This document shows positions 40,101 to 49,290 of a stretch of 64,000 bases of DNA, piece by piece (within the stretch, counting starts at the first letter, position 1; each line of letters starts with the position of its first letter). Under the pieces are notes generated by a model. It was not told where the DNA came from, did no database searches, and was given only the letters and a program-made list of their open reading frames with translations. Position numbers and translations under genes: made by a program. This DNA is from Aeromonas caviae (GTDB lineage: Bacteria > Pseudomonadota > Gammaproteobacteria > Enterobacterales > Aeromonadaceae): NCBI RefSeq assembly GCF_000819785.1, contig NZ_CDBK01000034.1:1-64000 (forward strand), read 5' to 3'.

Positions 40101-40745
40101 CACCACGGCCGTATTGCTGGCATTAACAGAGTCTCTTGTTGCCGCTGTATAAAACCATGAGCCTTGATTATTGCTGGTTTTATTGACCGGATACCCGGTG
40201 CCAACACTCCAAGTACCTGTGTATGGGTTGGCAGGGTTATTTGCGGTCACATCCTGCTTGCAATCGACCAAGTCGATGTTGTTTTCCTGATAACCACTAA
40301 TTGAATACCAGCTTCCCCTCCCTCTCCCCGGAGGGTTGCCACTTGTCACTTCATAAGTCCAGACTTGCGACTGAAAATAACCGATACTTGCAAGAGGTCC
40401 CTTGGAGGTGGCACAAGCGTTCAGTTTGTCAGAGAAACGCTTGTTGCTATTAATAGCGGGAATGCTCCCATCGGTTGAAAAATAGATATATTGTTTAGTA
40501 TTGCTTTTGTCGGGATCATTGCTCAAGGCTGGATAGACAGTCGCTGGATTATAAGCTTCCTTTATCTGTTCCATGGTGTCAGCCATACTGCCGGAGTTAT
40601 CAAATATCAACAGCACTTTAGGTCTGAAATCACCAGCCTTATTAAAGTCGTATATAAAAAGCTCGGTGTCATCGGCTCGTGTTGACGTCATGCCAAAAAC
40701 AAGACTGCACCAGCATAAAATTGAACCGAATCGTTGTAACCACAT
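37170..40745 (-). CDS. tapY1: PilY1/TapY1 type IV pilus adhesin-assembly protein
   Basis: A 1191-residue exported protein of the PilY1 family, which promotes pilus extension and acts as a tip-associated adhesin. It has a signal peptide (about 1-24), then a von Willebrand A domain beginning LLIFDNSGSMADT (MIDAS Asp49, Ser51, Ser53). The C-terminal half is a PilY1 beta-propeller, with RWRGNLKKL, an EF-hand-like calcium loop DSDGDGKVD and GDTGGNIWRMDL. ATG 40745 was taken because it gives the signal peptide and has GGAG upstream. It lies 11 bp after pilX and overlaps tapY2. Confidence 0.92.
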   Translation of the reverse strand: MWLQRFGSILCWCSLVFGMTSTRADDTELFIYDFNKAGDFRPKVLLIFDNSGSMADTMEQIKEAYNPATVYPALSNDPDKSNTKQYIYFSTDGSIPAINSNKRFSDKLNACATSKGPLASIGYFQSQVWTYEVTSGNPPGRGRGSWYSISGYQENNIDLVDCKQDVTANNPANPYTGTWSVGTGYPVNKTSNNQGSWFYTAATRDSVNASNTAVVLYSANYIRWYYGPTGYSIESRLRIAKDAVKGLISSAPGVDFGLAIFNRNDSSSTNGGRVVRDILGSEITLSNGKTGEQDLLDRVEGLTASTNTPLCETLSEAYRFFGGRSVVYGLQGGTRDTTAESPTGTYQAPYDNCSNNGYVIYITDGEPTQDGDANTFVQGLINTLSSDEKAAYGTTVSYGSGNRSSSYLAALAGYMKHKDVNAVSPGTQTVTTFTVGFGDEAISGAGNLLAETARRGGGVYYPATNASALSDALKASLLAILRINTSLVSPAIASNNFDRTRSLNNIYYAMFEPDDGPRWRGNLKKLIFSPDGYVADSRGLPAIKFDGTIIDSAQTFWSSGRDGNVVAEGGAQEMLAGKSNRSLYVINNAQNRLDQLTKANLVTQAGSEAALMTFMQADTTTELDSLINWTKGLDVDDEDFDTSTLIRAHIMGDPLHSRPLVLNYGPQSGNPTDAPDLRILFGTNAGFLHMFKDMGSTIDESWAAIPYEFMANQKALRLNAESAEHIYGVDSSPVALIKDANRNGVLKSSESDFVWVFTGLRSGGKAYYAFNVSSPDTPTLKWRLNSLTTGFGELGLTWSVPEVAFVPGVSDPVLIFAGGYDVNKSVLGLGTSDSMGRGIYIVNADTGALIFSATPAATSTSNLRVTEMTDSMPGSVATLDSDGDGKVDRIYVGDTGGNIWRMDLPGTNKSDWRVFKFASLGSDVTQADDRRFFTQPIVVRTINKQVTRTVVGGNVVYSYQDRPFDAVLIGSGDRNRPSSEATVRNGYFMLRDYDVVPRAANAQARSPILITDLYDVTSDPLSAQTNTDGILATKAGITTAKGWVNWLNEPGEKSMGAGVVLQGKLYFTSFLPQVQSFQQCTIQSIGAARQYMVDMHYGSSFRYVVDLEGNQTPERYVEVQNKVADDLVVHAGDDAKIRIIGGGVGEEVILKDEGDGEPERCTGAGECNQGAEEAEMDMSPKKIYLYEGEAQ

Positions 40746-40756
40746 ATCCTTCGCTC

Positions 40757-41200
40757 CTATTTTGTGAGCAGTGGCTGTTCCACACCCGCAGTCCAGGTCA
40801 GCGGGCGAGAATATTTTCCATAATTGACACCGGCCTGTAGCTCGACATATTTGCATACAGGAATCACATTGCTGCTGCTGGCATCCACCTTGCGTTTGCA
40901 GACAGTTTCCGTGCGATTGGTGAGGGCCACATTGGCTGAATTATTGCTGCTATTGACACTGATGGCAGCACTCGCCCCCTGCGCAGAACCTATGTTTGCA
41001 ATCACCGTCGATATGTTATTGCTCTGTACCGCCGCTTCGATGATGCCTTCCAGTCTGTGTTCTGCCTGCCTGAAATTGGCCGCAGAGCCTGCCATCTTGA
41101 GATCCTGCCCGGAGGACTGCATCACCACCACGGCGATCAGCGTCAGAGGTACCAGGATGATCAGCGCGACGATCAGGGCTACGCCATGCTGTGATCTCAT
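40757..41200 (-). CDS. pilX: Minor pilin PilX
   Basis: A 147-residue prepilin-like protein. The leader ends QHG, followed by VALIVALIILVPLTLIAVVVMQ, without the Glu5 present in the other pilins, as is common for PilX. The mature domain carries two cysteines (VCKRK and VCKYV). It is the fourth gene of the minor pilin operon. Its ATG overlaps the pilW stop (ATGA, 41197-41200). Confidence 0.85.
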   Translation of the reverse strand: MRSQHGVALIVALIILVPLTLIAVVVMQSSGQDLKMAGSAANFRQAEHRLEGIIEAAVQSNNISTVIANIGSAQGASAAISVNSSNNSANVALTNRTETVCKRKVDASSSNVIPVCKYVELQAGVNYGKYSRPLTWTAGVEQPLLTK

Positions 41201-42279
41201 TTTCCTCCTCCTGCAATCACGGCTGGATTACGTAATGAGACACTGGATTCCAAGAGCAAGCGACGATAACCATCGCCATTCCCCGAAACAGATTCAGTAC
41301 CTACCTGATAGATATTATTATTTTCATAATCATGAGACTCTTGAAGTGAACGCACCAGAATAAACACTCTAGCTGAAATGACTCGCCCTTCTCTCCATTC
41401 ATCAGACGTAACATTTTGACCACTAACATAACTATCAACTATCCCATCTTGTACGATATCATTATCTACACCCAATAAAACCTGTATATTTTGTATGCCT
41501 GCAGCGACACCTAAAGAACAGTCATTAGGTGCACTACAACCTGATATCGACTCATCATTACTAGATAGTCCATCAGATACAGTAAGATATTTTTTTCTGA
41601 GCATTGGAATATCACCCGATGAAATATAATAAATTACATGCTGATATTCCCATAAATGGCTGGGCCTAGATGTAGAGTTTATAACATCTCCACTTTTAAA
41701 AAGTTCAGCGGACTCCGTTGTTGTTGCTAGATAAAACCTATCAGAAGCAGCAGTTTTTGTATTAGCTTCTAGTAATCTAGATGCAACAGTAGCTGCTGGT
41801 AGATCGCTAATATCAAAAGGATCGCCGATGAGTCTCTTAATACTAATGACATTAGTCCTTGCAACTCTAACTCCTATTGGAATACATGAAAATGCGCCAC
41901 CAGTTATCGCTCGTGTATTATCTATCCAACCGATCCAAAGAGGACGAACAAGACTTGTAGCCGTTGGCAAACTACCTTGACCTCGTTCATCCAAACAATC
42001 AATTGAACTGACTAATGATGCGCCTGTATTAGATTGAACTGCACCTGACCCAATAATTAATGGAGAACCTGTGTAGTCCCCCCAGAAGCCCGCCCATTTC
42101 AGGTCCTGGGTCACCAGGCGCATCGCGATACGACCGTTCTCCTGCAACTCGCTCTGATCGAAAGCATCCTCCGTTGTGGCACGGGAAGCCACGAAGATGC
42201 TGAGGCCCCCGCCCACCAGAAATACGCCGATCAACATGGCAATCAGCCATTCAATCAGGGTGAAGCCGCGGGCATTCAT
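41197..42279 (-). CDS. pilW: Minor pilin PilW
   Basis: A 360-residue prepilin with leader MNARG, then FTLIEWLIAMLIGVFLVGGG with Glu5. PilW helps prime pilus assembly with PilV, PilX, FimT/FimU and PilY1. The first 70 residues and the last 30 or so are coded with the GC-rich bias of the neighbours, but roughly 41330-42060 is very AT-rich (two 60-base lines counted: 37% and 27% GC). This suggests replacement of the globular domain by recombination. ATG 42279 overlaps the pilV stop. Confidence 0.87.
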   Translation of the reverse strand: MNARGFTLIEWLIAMLIGVFLVGGGLSIFVASRATTEDAFDQSELQENGRIAMRLVTQDLKWAGFWGDYTGSPLIIGSGAVQSNTGASLVSSIDCLDERGQGSLPTATSLVRPLWIGWIDNTRAITGGAFSCIPIGVRVARTNVISIKRLIGDPFDISDLPAATVASRLLEANTKTAASDRFYLATTTESAELFKSGDVINSTSRPSHLWEYQHVIYYISSGDIPMLRKKYLTVSDGLSSNDESISGCSAPNDCSLGVAAGIQNIQVLLGVDNDIVQDGIVDSYVSGQNVTSDEWREGRVISARVFILVRSLQESHDYENNNIYQVGTESVSGNGDGYRRLLLESSVSLRNPAVIAGGGK

Positions 42280-42839
42280 AGTGTGGTCGTCAGTACGAAC
42301 TGACGCCTCTGTCTGTCTGCCGCATTGCCCAACCCACAACTGTTGCGCACCGCGGCCACTGCACCGGCACCATCGGACAAAGACTCCCGCCCCTGCCAGA
42401 AGATCCCTATGGTCAAACTGTTGTTGGCGCCACGGATCACGCAGCCGACCGGAGATTGCAGAGGTGACGCGGCACCGGATACCGCGGTTCCCAGCAGAGA
42501 CTGCTGCCAGTAGAAGAGGTCCAGTGCCTGCCGCTCAGTCCTGCTGCAATCCGACATGGTGCCATTGTTGTTGGCACAGCTCGGCATATCCAGGATCGCG
42601 TTGCCGGATACCACTGTCGTTCCCTGACCAGACCAGCTGTCTTTGTTGATCCTGGCGCGTTCCACCAGATCATTGGCCAGCCAGTTGGCGATGGTGCGCT
42701 GACGCGCTTCGTAGCTGGAAAACTTGGCGGTAACCTGCATTGCAACCAATCCCAGCAAGCCGAAGGAGAGCACCACGGCCGCAATCATCACCTCCAGCAG
42801 GCTGAATCCCCTCGTGTGTCGATGGTGCAGTGGTTTCAT
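42276..42839 (-). CDS. pilV: Minor pilin PilV
   Basis: A 187-residue prepilin with leader MKPLHHRHTRG, then FSLLEVMIAAVVLSFGLLGL with Glu5. The mature domain has several cysteines (PSCANN, DCSRTE, GCVIRG, NSCGLG) likely to form disulfides. It starts three bases after pilE ends and overlaps pilW (ATGA). Confidence 0.87.
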   Translation of the reverse strand: MKPLHHRHTRGFSLLEVMIAAVVLSFGLLGLVAMQVTAKFSSYEARQRTIANWLANDLVERARINKDSWSGQGTTVVSGNAILDMPSCANNNGTMSDCSRTERQALDLFYWQQSLLGTAVSGAASPLQSPVGCVIRGANNSLTIGIFWQGRESLSDGAGAVAAVRNSCGLGNAADRQRRQFVLTTTL

Positions 42840-42842
42840 CGC

Positions 42843-43250
42843 CTAGTCCCAGCAAGCATTGTTGACGGTATCCCCGAGCCGGGTGGCACTCCGGGTGCCA
42901 TCCTGGTCGATGGAGAAAATGATGCAGTCGCTGTCTGACCCCTGCGCACCAGAGGCCGTGGCAAACAGGATGTATGTATTGACCCCGGCCGAGATGACCA
43001 GGTGATAGAAGCCGGATTCGGAGTTCTCCGAGATATTCAAATCGGCTGCGGATGAGGTATACCGATTGAAGTCCATAAAATAGGTTTCTTGTCTGTTGGC
43101 GGCGTCCAACAGCATTTTTTTGGCATCAATTCGGTGGCTGGACAGCAGGTAACGCTGATAGGAGGGATAGGCAATAGTGCCAAGAATCGCCACGATTGCG
43201 ACGACAATCATCAATTCAATGAGAGAAAAGCCTCGATAGAACCCAATCAT
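42843..43250 (-). CDS. pilE: Minor pilin PilE
   Basis: A 135-residue type IV pilin-like protein. The leader ends RG, followed by FSLIELMIVVAIVAILGTIAYPSYQRY, the classic pilin N-terminal helix with Glu5. Two cysteines (SDCIIF and NACWD) can close a C-terminal D-region disulfide. AAGGATGGG precedes the ATG. It is the first gene of the pilE-pilV-pilW-pilX-tapY1-tapY2 operon and lies downstream of ispH, a location also seen for minor pilins in Pseudomonas. Confidence 0.88.
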   Translation of the reverse strand: MIGFYRGFSLIELMIVVAIVAILGTIAYPSYQRYLLSSHRIDAKKMLLDAANRQETYFMDFNRYTSSAADLNISENSESGFYHLVISAGVNTYILFATASGAQGSDSDCIIFSIDQDGTRSATRLGDTVNNACWD

Positions 43251-43286
43251 ATCCCATCCTTGGTGACTGGCGGTTCATATAGTCTA

Positions 43287-43319
43287 ATGCCGGATAGGTC
43301 GCAACGACAAATCCGGCAT
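43287..43319. other. Hairpin between ispH and pilE
   Basis: A 9-bp stem ATGCCGGAT/ATCCGGCAT encloses a 15-nt loop. It lies between the ispH stop and the pilE start. No T-run follows, so it may be a weak terminator or a leader structure. Confidence 0.35.
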
Positions 43320-43360
43320 CAGGAACATAACTCTTTATTCTCAGGCCATCCTGGCCACAT

Positions 43361-44296
43361 TTAAATAATTCTAAGCTCGGGCGGCACTTCAAACACCACA
43401 TTCTCTTCCCGGCCAGGATGCTCGGTCACTATCTTGCCTCCCAGCTCGCGCAGACGGGCAATGACATTCTGAACCAGCACATCGGGGGCTGACGCACCCG
43501 CCGTGACCCCGATACGGGCAACTCCGTCCAGCCATTGCGGCTCAATCATGGAGGCGTCGTCGATGAGGTAGGCCTTGGCGCCCACCTTCTCGGCCAGCTC
43601 CCGCAGTCGGTTGGAGTTGGAAGAGTTGCGCGATCCCACCACCAGCATGGCATCCACCAGCCCGGCCATCTCCCGCACCGCATCCTGGCGGTTCTGGGTG
43701 GCGTAGCAGATGTCATCCTTGCGCGGCCCCTGGATCTTGGGGAAGTGCGCACGCAAGGCATCGATGACATCCGAGGTCTCGTCCACGCTGAGTGTCGTCT
43801 GGGTAACGAAGCAGAGGTCATCCGGGTTCTTCACCTTGAGCCTGGCCACGTCTTCCGGTGTCTCCACCAGATACATGCCCCCCTCACTGTTCTCGTACTG
43901 TCCCATGGTGCCGATCACCTCGGGGTGGCCGGCATGGCCGATGAGCACGGCTTCGGAGCCTTTGCGACTGGCGCGATGGACCTCCATGTGCACCTTGGTC
44001 ACCAGCGGACAGGTGGCATCGAACACCTTGAGGGCGCGGGATTTGGCCATCTCGCGCACGACCTTGGCGACACCGTGAGCGGAGAAGATGACGATGCTGT
44101 CATCCGGCACCTCGTCCAGCTCTTCGACGAAAACGGCACCCGCTTCCTTGAGCTTGTTCACCACGTAGCGGTTGTGCACCACCTCGTGACGGACATAGAT
44201 GGGGGCACCGAACTTCTCCAGCGCGCTCTCGACGATGCTGATGGCCCGGTCGACACCGGCACAGAAGCCACGGGGGTTAGCCAGCAGAATATCCAT
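43361..44296 (-). CDS. ispH: 4-hydroxy-3-methylbut-2-enyl diphosphate reductase IspH
   Basis: The last enzyme of the MEP isoprenoid pathway, an iron-sulfur protein making IPP and DMAPP. The 311-residue protein has the three cluster cysteines in [14 protein letters not shown] and [11 protein letters not shown], plus HGVAKVVRE and [12 protein letters not shown]. The start ATG overlaps the fkpB stop (TGATG). It is last of the ribF-ileS-lspA-fkpB-ispH operon. Confidence 0.97.
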   Translation of the reverse strand: MDILLANPRGFCAGVDRAISIVESALEKFGAPIYVRHEVVHNRYVVNKLKEAGAVFVEELDEVPDDSIVIFSAHGVAKVVREMAKSRALKVFDATCPLVTKVHMEVHRASRKGSEAVLIGHAGHPEVIGTMGQYENSEGGMYLVETPEDVARLKVKNPDDLCFVTQTTLSVDETSDVIDALRAHFPKIQGPRKDDICYATQNRQDAVREMAGLVDAMLVVGSRNSSNSNRLRELAEKVGAKAYLIDDASMIEPQWLDGVARIGVTAGASAPDVLVQNVIARLRELGGKIVTEHPGREENVVFEVPPELRII

Positions 44297-44748
44297 CAGT
44301 GCACCTTCTCCTCGTCATCAACTCCCAGGATCTCCACCTCGAAGGTGACGGTGTGACCTGCCAGGGGGTGGTTGAAATCGACCGTGACCGACATCCCTTC
44401 CACCGCCCGGATGATCCCGGGCAGTTCGCTGCCGTTGGGCTGGTCAAACAGAATGATGGTACCCACCTTGGGCTCAACTTCGTTACCGAATTTGGCGCGA
44501 TCGAGATGGTAGATGTTGTCAGGATTGGAAAGGCCGAACGCCTCTTCCGGCGCCAGGGTAAAGCTCTTGCTCTCCCCTTCGCGCAGCCCCAGCAGGCATT
44601 GCTCGAAGCTCGGCGTCAGGCTGCCGTCTCCCATCCGCAGACGGGCAGGCTTGCCGTGCAGCGCCGTGCTGTCGGCCACCGAGCCATCTTCCAGTTTGAT
44701 AGAGAAATGGAACAGCACGCTGCTGTCCGCAACAATCAGCTGGCTCAT
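44296..44748 (-). CDS. fkpB: FKBP-type peptidyl-prolyl isomerase FkpB (SlpA)
   Basis: A 150-residue cytoplasmic prolyl isomerase/chaperone of the SlyD-like FKBP class. It shows the FKBP core ([32 protein letters not shown]) with an inserted IF domain and [18 protein letters not shown]. It overlaps lspA (ATGA, 44745-44748) and ispH. Confidence 0.95.
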   Translation of the reverse strand: MSQLIVADSSVLFHFSIKLEDGSVADSTALHGKPARLRMGDGSLTPSFEQCLLGLREGESKSFTLAPEEAFGLSNPDNIYHLDRAKFGNEVEPKVGTIILFDQPNGSELPGIIRAVEGMSVTVDFNHPLAGHTVTFEVEILGVDDEEKVH

Positions 44749-45248
44749 GAGGTCGCGTCCTGTTTTTTCTCGCCACGGAAGCCGTCCAGCACGATCATGG
44801 CGGCACCGATGAAGATGAAGCTGTCAGCCAGGTTGAACGCCGGCCAATGGGCGCGCTGCCAATAGAAGTCGAGGAAGTCGACCACATGGCCCAGCACCAG
44901 CCGGTCAAACACGTTGCCGAGCGCCCCGCCGATGATCAGGCTGTAGGCGATACCGCTCCAGCGCTGGGTGACCGACTGCTTGCGCAGCCAGTGGATCAGC
45001 AGGCCACAGATGGCGAACGCCAGCACAGCGAAGAACCAGCGCTGCCAGCCTCCCTGATCTGCCAGGAAGCTGAAAGCCGCCCCCTTGTTGTAGACGTGGA
45101 CCAGGTTGAAGAAGGGGGTGATCTCCACCCCCGGGTAGCCAAACGGCAGCAGCTTGACCACGGCGAGCTTGCTCGCCTGGTCCAGTACGAAGGCCAGCAC
45201 CGCCAGCCACAGCCAACGCAGGCCGCTTTTATGTTGAGTCATGTTCAT
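44745..45248 (-). CDS. lspA: Prolipoprotein signal peptidase
   Basis: LspA cleaves the signal peptide of diacylglyceryl-modified prolipoproteins. The 167-residue protein has four TM segments and the two catalytic aspartates in GGALGNVFDR and VVDFLDFYW...FNLADSFI. It acts after Lgt, also encoded in this window (55290-56114). Its start overlaps the ileS stop. Confidence 0.96.
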   Translation of the reverse strand: MNMTQHKSGLRWLWLAVLAFVLDQASKLAVVKLLPFGYPGVEITPFFNLVHVYNKGAAFSFLADQGGWQRWFFAVLAFAICGLLIHWLRKQSVTQRWSGIAYSLIIGGALGNVFDRLVLGHVVDFLDFYWQRAHWPAFNLADSFIFIGAAMIVLDGFRGEKKQDATS

Positions 45249-48109
45249 CAGGCAAATTGACGCGTTTCGCCGTCACCCTCGACGTTGGTGACGCAGCGGC
45301 CACAGATCTCTTCATGGCCCGCAATGGTGCCCACGTCTTCCACATGGTGCCAGCAGCGGTCGCACTTGGCGGCGGCAGACTGGGCCACGCAGAGCCACAG
45401 GTCATCGCGCTCGGTCGCTACGGCCTCTGCCGGTGCGGCATCGACGCTGACTACCTTGGCCTTGGAGGTGAGCAGCACGAAGCGCAGCTCATCGGCCAGG
45501 GCGTTCAGACGCGCGGCCAGCTCCGGCTTGGCGAACAGGGTCAGCTCGGCCTGCAGAGAACCACCGATGCGCTTCTCGCCACGGGCCACTTCCAGCGCCT
45601 TGTTCACTTCACCGCGCACGGTGAGGATCTCGGCCCAGAACTCGTCGTTCAGCACTTCGCCCGCTTCCAGCCCGAACAGGCCGTCGTACCACTCCTCGGT
45701 GAAGACGAACTCGCCGCGCTCGCCCGGCAGCAGAGCCCAGATCTCGTCGGCGGTGAAGCTCATAATGGGCGCCATCCAGCGCACCATGGCCTCAGCGATG
45801 TGATAGAGGGCGGTCTGGCAGGAGCGACGGGCCAGGCTGTCGGCCTTGGCGGTGTACTGACGATCCTTGATGACGTCCAAGTAGAAGGAACCCATCTCGA
45901 TGGAGCAGAACTGCATTAGCTTCTGGGTCACGCCGTGGAAGTTGTACTCATCGAACGCGGCTACGATCTCGGCTTGTACCGCTTTGGCACGGCCCACTGC
46001 CCAGCGATCCACCACCACCATCTCGGCAGGCGCCACCATGTCGGTCGCCGGATTGAAACCGTTCAGGTTGGCCAGCAGGAAACGGGCAGTGTTGCGGATA
46101 CGACGATAGGCGTCGGCGGAGCGCTTGAGGATCTCGTCGGAGACGGTCATCTCACCGGTGTAGTCAGTGCTCGCTACCCACAGACGCAGGATGTCGGCAC
46201 CCAGCTTGTTCATCACGTCCTGAGGGCTTACCACGTTGCCGATGGACTTGGACATCTTGCGGCCCTGACCGTCCACGGTGAAGCCGTGAGTCAGCACCTG
46301 GTTGTAGGGTGCCTTGTCCTTCATGGCGACGCCGATCATCAGGGAGGACATGAACCAGCCACGGTGCTGGTCAGAGCCTTCCAGATACATGTCGGCCGGC
46401 TTGCCGTTGAACTCGGGACGGGCGTCGACCACGGAGGCGTGGGTAGAACCGGAGTCAAACCAGACGTCCAGGGTATCAGGCACCTTCTCGTAGTTGTCGG
46501 CGTCCGCGCCCAGCAGCTCGGCCTTGTCCAGATCCCACCAGGCCTGGATGCCGGACTGCTCGACCCGCTTGGCCACCTCTTCCATCAGGCGCACGGACTC
46601 CGGGTGCAGCGCCTGGGTATCCTTGTGAACGAACAGGGAGATGGGCACGCCCCAGGTACGCTGACGGGAGATGCACCAGTCAGGACGGTTCTCGACCATC
46701 GCCTGGATGCGATTCTTGCCCCAGGCCGGAACCCAGCCGCTCTGGCCATGCTGGGCAATGCCCTCTTTCTCGATACGCTCGATCTCTTCCAGAGCACGCT
46801 TGCGCAGACCCTTCTGCTCCATGCTGATGAACCACTGGGGGGTGGCACGGAAGATGATCGGGGTCTTGTGACGCCAGCAATGCGGGTAGGAGTGGTTGAA
46901 TACCTTGTGATGCAGCAGGGCGCCGCGCTCGGTCAGCACCTCGACCACGGCCGCATTGGCCTTGAACACGTGCTGGCCGGCAAACAGTTCGGTATCCGGC
47001 AGGTACACGCCGTTGCTGCCAACCGGGTTGGCCACTTCCAGACCGTACTTCTGACCGACCACGAAGTCTTCCTGACCGTGGCCAGGGGCGGTGTGCACCG
47101 CGCCGGTACCGGCGTCCAGAGTGACGTGGTCACCCAGCACCACAGGTACGTCGAAGCTGTAGAAGGGGTGGTTGAAGCGCAGCAGCTCGAGTGCGGCACC
47201 CTTGGCGTAGCCCAGGTTGTGGAAGTGCTCGATGCCGGCGCGATCCATCACGTCCTTGACCAGCTCGGCGGCCAGGATCAGACGCTCGGGATTGTCGCCC
47301 TCAACCTGCACCAGTGCGTAGTCGAGATCGGCATGCATGGCGATGGCACGGTTGGCCGGCAGGGTCCACGGGGTGGTCGTCCAGATCACGGCAGAGAGCG
47401 CGCCCTTGCCGGTGTGGCCTTCGGCGCAATCAAACTTGGCGGCAACGGCAGCCTCGTCGACGGCCTTGAAGCGCACGTCGATGGAGGGGGAGTTCTTGTC
47501 GTAGTACTCCACTTCTGCTTCAGCCAGCGCGGAGCCGCAATCGGTACACCAGTGCACCGGCTTGGAGCCTTTGTGCAGATGGCCGTTTTCAACGATCTTG
47601 GCCATGGAGCGGATGATGTTGGCTTCGGTGCCAAAATCCATCGTCAGGTAGGGGTGTTCCCAGTCACCCAGCACGCCCAGACGGATGAAGTCGGTCTTCT
47701 GCGCTTCGATCTGGGTTTTGGCGTATTTGCGGCACTCGGCGCGAAACTCGGCGGCGGAAACCTTCTCGCCCGGCTTGCCGACCATCCCTTCCACTTTCAG
47801 CTCGATGGGCAGACCGTGGCAATCCCAGCCCGGTACATAGGGGGAATCGAAGCCAGAAAGGCCCTTGGACTTGATGATGATGTCTTTGAGGATCTTGTTG
47901 ACCGAGTGACCGATGTGAATGCTGCCGTTCGCATAGGGGGGGCCATCGTGCAGAATGAAAGAAGGCTTGCCCGCTTTGGCGCGGCGAATGGCGCCGTAAA
48001 GATCCTGATCGTACCAACGTTTCAACATGTTGGGTTCGCGTTTGGCCAGATCGCCACGCATCGGAAACTCGGTTTCCGGCAGATTCAGGGTGTGTTTATA
48101 GTCGCTCAT
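45248..48109 (-). CDS. ileS: Isoleucyl-tRNA synthetase
   Basis: A class I synthetase of 953 residues. The HIGH motif is in [15 protein letters not shown] (about residue 60-75), the KMSKS loop in [10 protein letters not shown], and the C-terminal zinc finger has four cysteines ([12 protein letters not shown] and [11 protein letters not shown]). The CP1 editing domain lies between. The ATG shares one base with the ribF stop (TGATG). It is second in the ribF-ileS-lspA-fkpB-ispH operon, the E. coli order. Confidence 0.98.
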   Translation of the reverse strand: MSDYKHTLNLPETEFPMRGDLAKREPNMLKRWYDQDLYGAIRRAKAGKPSFILHDGPPYANGSIHIGHSVNKILKDIIIKSKGLSGFDSPYVPGWDCHGLPIELKVEGMVGKPGEKVSAAEFRAECRKYAKTQIEAQKTDFIRLGVLGDWEHPYLTMDFGTEANIIRSMAKIVENGHLHKGSKPVHWCTDCGSALAEAEVEYYDKNSPSIDVRFKAVDEAAVAAKFDCAEGHTGKGALSAVIWTTTPWTLPANRAIAMHADLDYALVQVEGDNPERLILAAELVKDVMDRAGIEHFHNLGYAKGAALELLRFNHPFYSFDVPVVLGDHVTLDAGTGAVHTAPGHGQEDFVVGQKYGLEVANPVGSNGVYLPDTELFAGQHVFKANAAVVEVLTERGALLHHKVFNHSYPHCWRHKTPIIFRATPQWFISMEQKGLRKRALEEIERIEKEGIAQHGQSGWVPAWGKNRIQAMVENRPDWCISRQRTWGVPISLFVHKDTQALHPESVRLMEEVAKRVEQSGIQAWWDLDKAELLGADADNYEKVPDTLDVWFDSGSTHASVVDARPEFNGKPADMYLEGSDQHRGWFMSSLMIGVAMKDKAPYNQVLTHGFTVDGQGRKMSKSIGNVVSPQDVMNKLGADILRLWVASTDYTGEMTVSDEILKRSADAYRRIRNTARFLLANLNGFNPATDMVAPAEMVVVDRWAVGRAKAVQAEIVAAFDEYNFHGVTQKLMQFCSIEMGSFYLDVIKDRQYTAKADSLARRSCQTALYHIAEAMVRWMAPIMSFTADEIWALLPGERGEFVFTEEWYDGLFGLEAGEVLNDEFWAEILTVRGEVNKALEVARGEKRIGGSLQAELTLFAKPELAARLNALADELRFVLLTSKAKVVSVDAAPAEAVATERDDLWLCVAQSAAAKCDRCWHHVEDVGTIAGHEEICGRCVTNVEGDGETRQFA

Positions 48110-49083
48110 CAGTCCTGGGTTCCCTTCTTTTCTAAAAGAGTGCTGGGTAAATGAAATTGTGGCAGCCCGAACCAGGCTCGGGCCGCCAGGGCATCTCGTT
48201 CGATCTGCTCTTTCAAGGCGGTGAAAGAGTCAAATTTCTGCTCTTCGCGCAGCTTGTGGCGAAGCAGCACCTTGACCTGCTGACCATATAGATCACCAGA
48301 AAAATCAAATAGATGTACTTCCAATCTGGCTTGTGTACCGCTCAAGGTCGGACGTACACCCACATTGGCGACACCGGGGAAAGTCTTGCCGGAACATATC
48401 ACTTCCACCGCAAACACGCCACCGACCGGGACAACCTGGCGTTTGAGGGCCAGATTCGCGGTGGGAAAACCTATGGTGCGCCCCAGCTTGTCGCCATGGG
48501 CCACCCGGCCGCTGATGGCATAGGGGCGACCGAGCATCAACTCCACCTCCGCCATGCGACCCGCTTTGAGGGCCTCGCGCACCAGGGTGCTGCTGACCCG
48601 CTGGCGGGAAAGCTGGAAACTCTGGGTGCTGATCACCTCGAACCCGAAGCGCCGACCGGCCTCCTCCAGCAGGTGGAAGTCCCCTTCCCGCCCCTTGCCG
48701 AAGCGAAAATCGTCGCCGACCACCAGATAGTGCACGCCGAGTTTCTCCACCAGCAGTTGCTCGATGAAGGTGCAGGCCGCCTGCTCGGCAAAACGATGGG
48801 TGAAACGCACGCAGAGCATGCGATCGATCTGCATTCCCTTGAGGGCCTCGTACTTCTCCCGCCAGCGGCTGAGGCGGGCGGGCGCGGCACTGCCCGCAAA
48901 CAGCTCCAGCGGCTGGGGTTCGAACAACATGACGCAGGCGGGCAGGCCAAGTTGGGCTGCCTTCTCCTGCAAGCGGGCCAACACCGCGTGGTGCCCCTGA
49001 TGAACCCCATCGAAGTTGCCTATGGTCAATACACAGCCCCGGTGACGGGGCTTGATATTGTGAATGCCGCGAATAAGCTCCAT
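48109..49083 (-). CDS. ribF: Bifunctional riboflavin kinase/FAD synthetase
   Basis: RibF makes FMN and FAD from riboflavin. The 324-residue protein begins MELIRGIHN and has the nucleotidyltransferase motif [30 protein letters not shown], and the C-terminal kinase domain with [13 protein letters not shown] and GVANVG. Start 49083 matches E. coli RibF; the frame extends to 49254 but without support. A TATAAT-like -10 lies at 49120-49125. Confidence 0.97.
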   Translation of the reverse strand: MELIRGIHNIKPRHRGCVLTIGNFDGVHQGHHAVLARLQEKAAQLGLPACVMLFEPQPLELFAGSAAPARLSRWREKYEALKGMQIDRMLCVRFTHRFAEQAACTFIEQLLVEKLGVHYLVVGDDFRFGKGREGDFHLLEEAGRRFGFEVISTQSFQLSRQRVSSTLVREALKAGRMAEVELMLGRPYAISGRVAHGDKLGRTIGFPTANLALKRQVVPVGGVFAVEVICSGKTFPGVANVGVRPTLSGTQARLEVHLFDFSGDLYGQQVKVLLRHKLREEQKFDSFTALKEQIERDALAARAWFGLPQFHLPSTLLEKKGTQD

Positions 49084-49290
49084 CAGTGCCTTGTGCGTTG
49101 CTGCCATGGAAATCGGCGGATTATATATCAGGCAGCAGGCAGGGTCAGCCCTGCCGTTGAGCCGATTTAGCCATCCCGCCCACTTCTCGGACTCTGCCAG
49201 GAGCATCGCACCTCGTTGGCGGGCCAACCCGACAGCCCCTGAGACCGCCCCCATCGACCCTGTACTGTCCCCTCCCTTGCAGCTGGCTCC

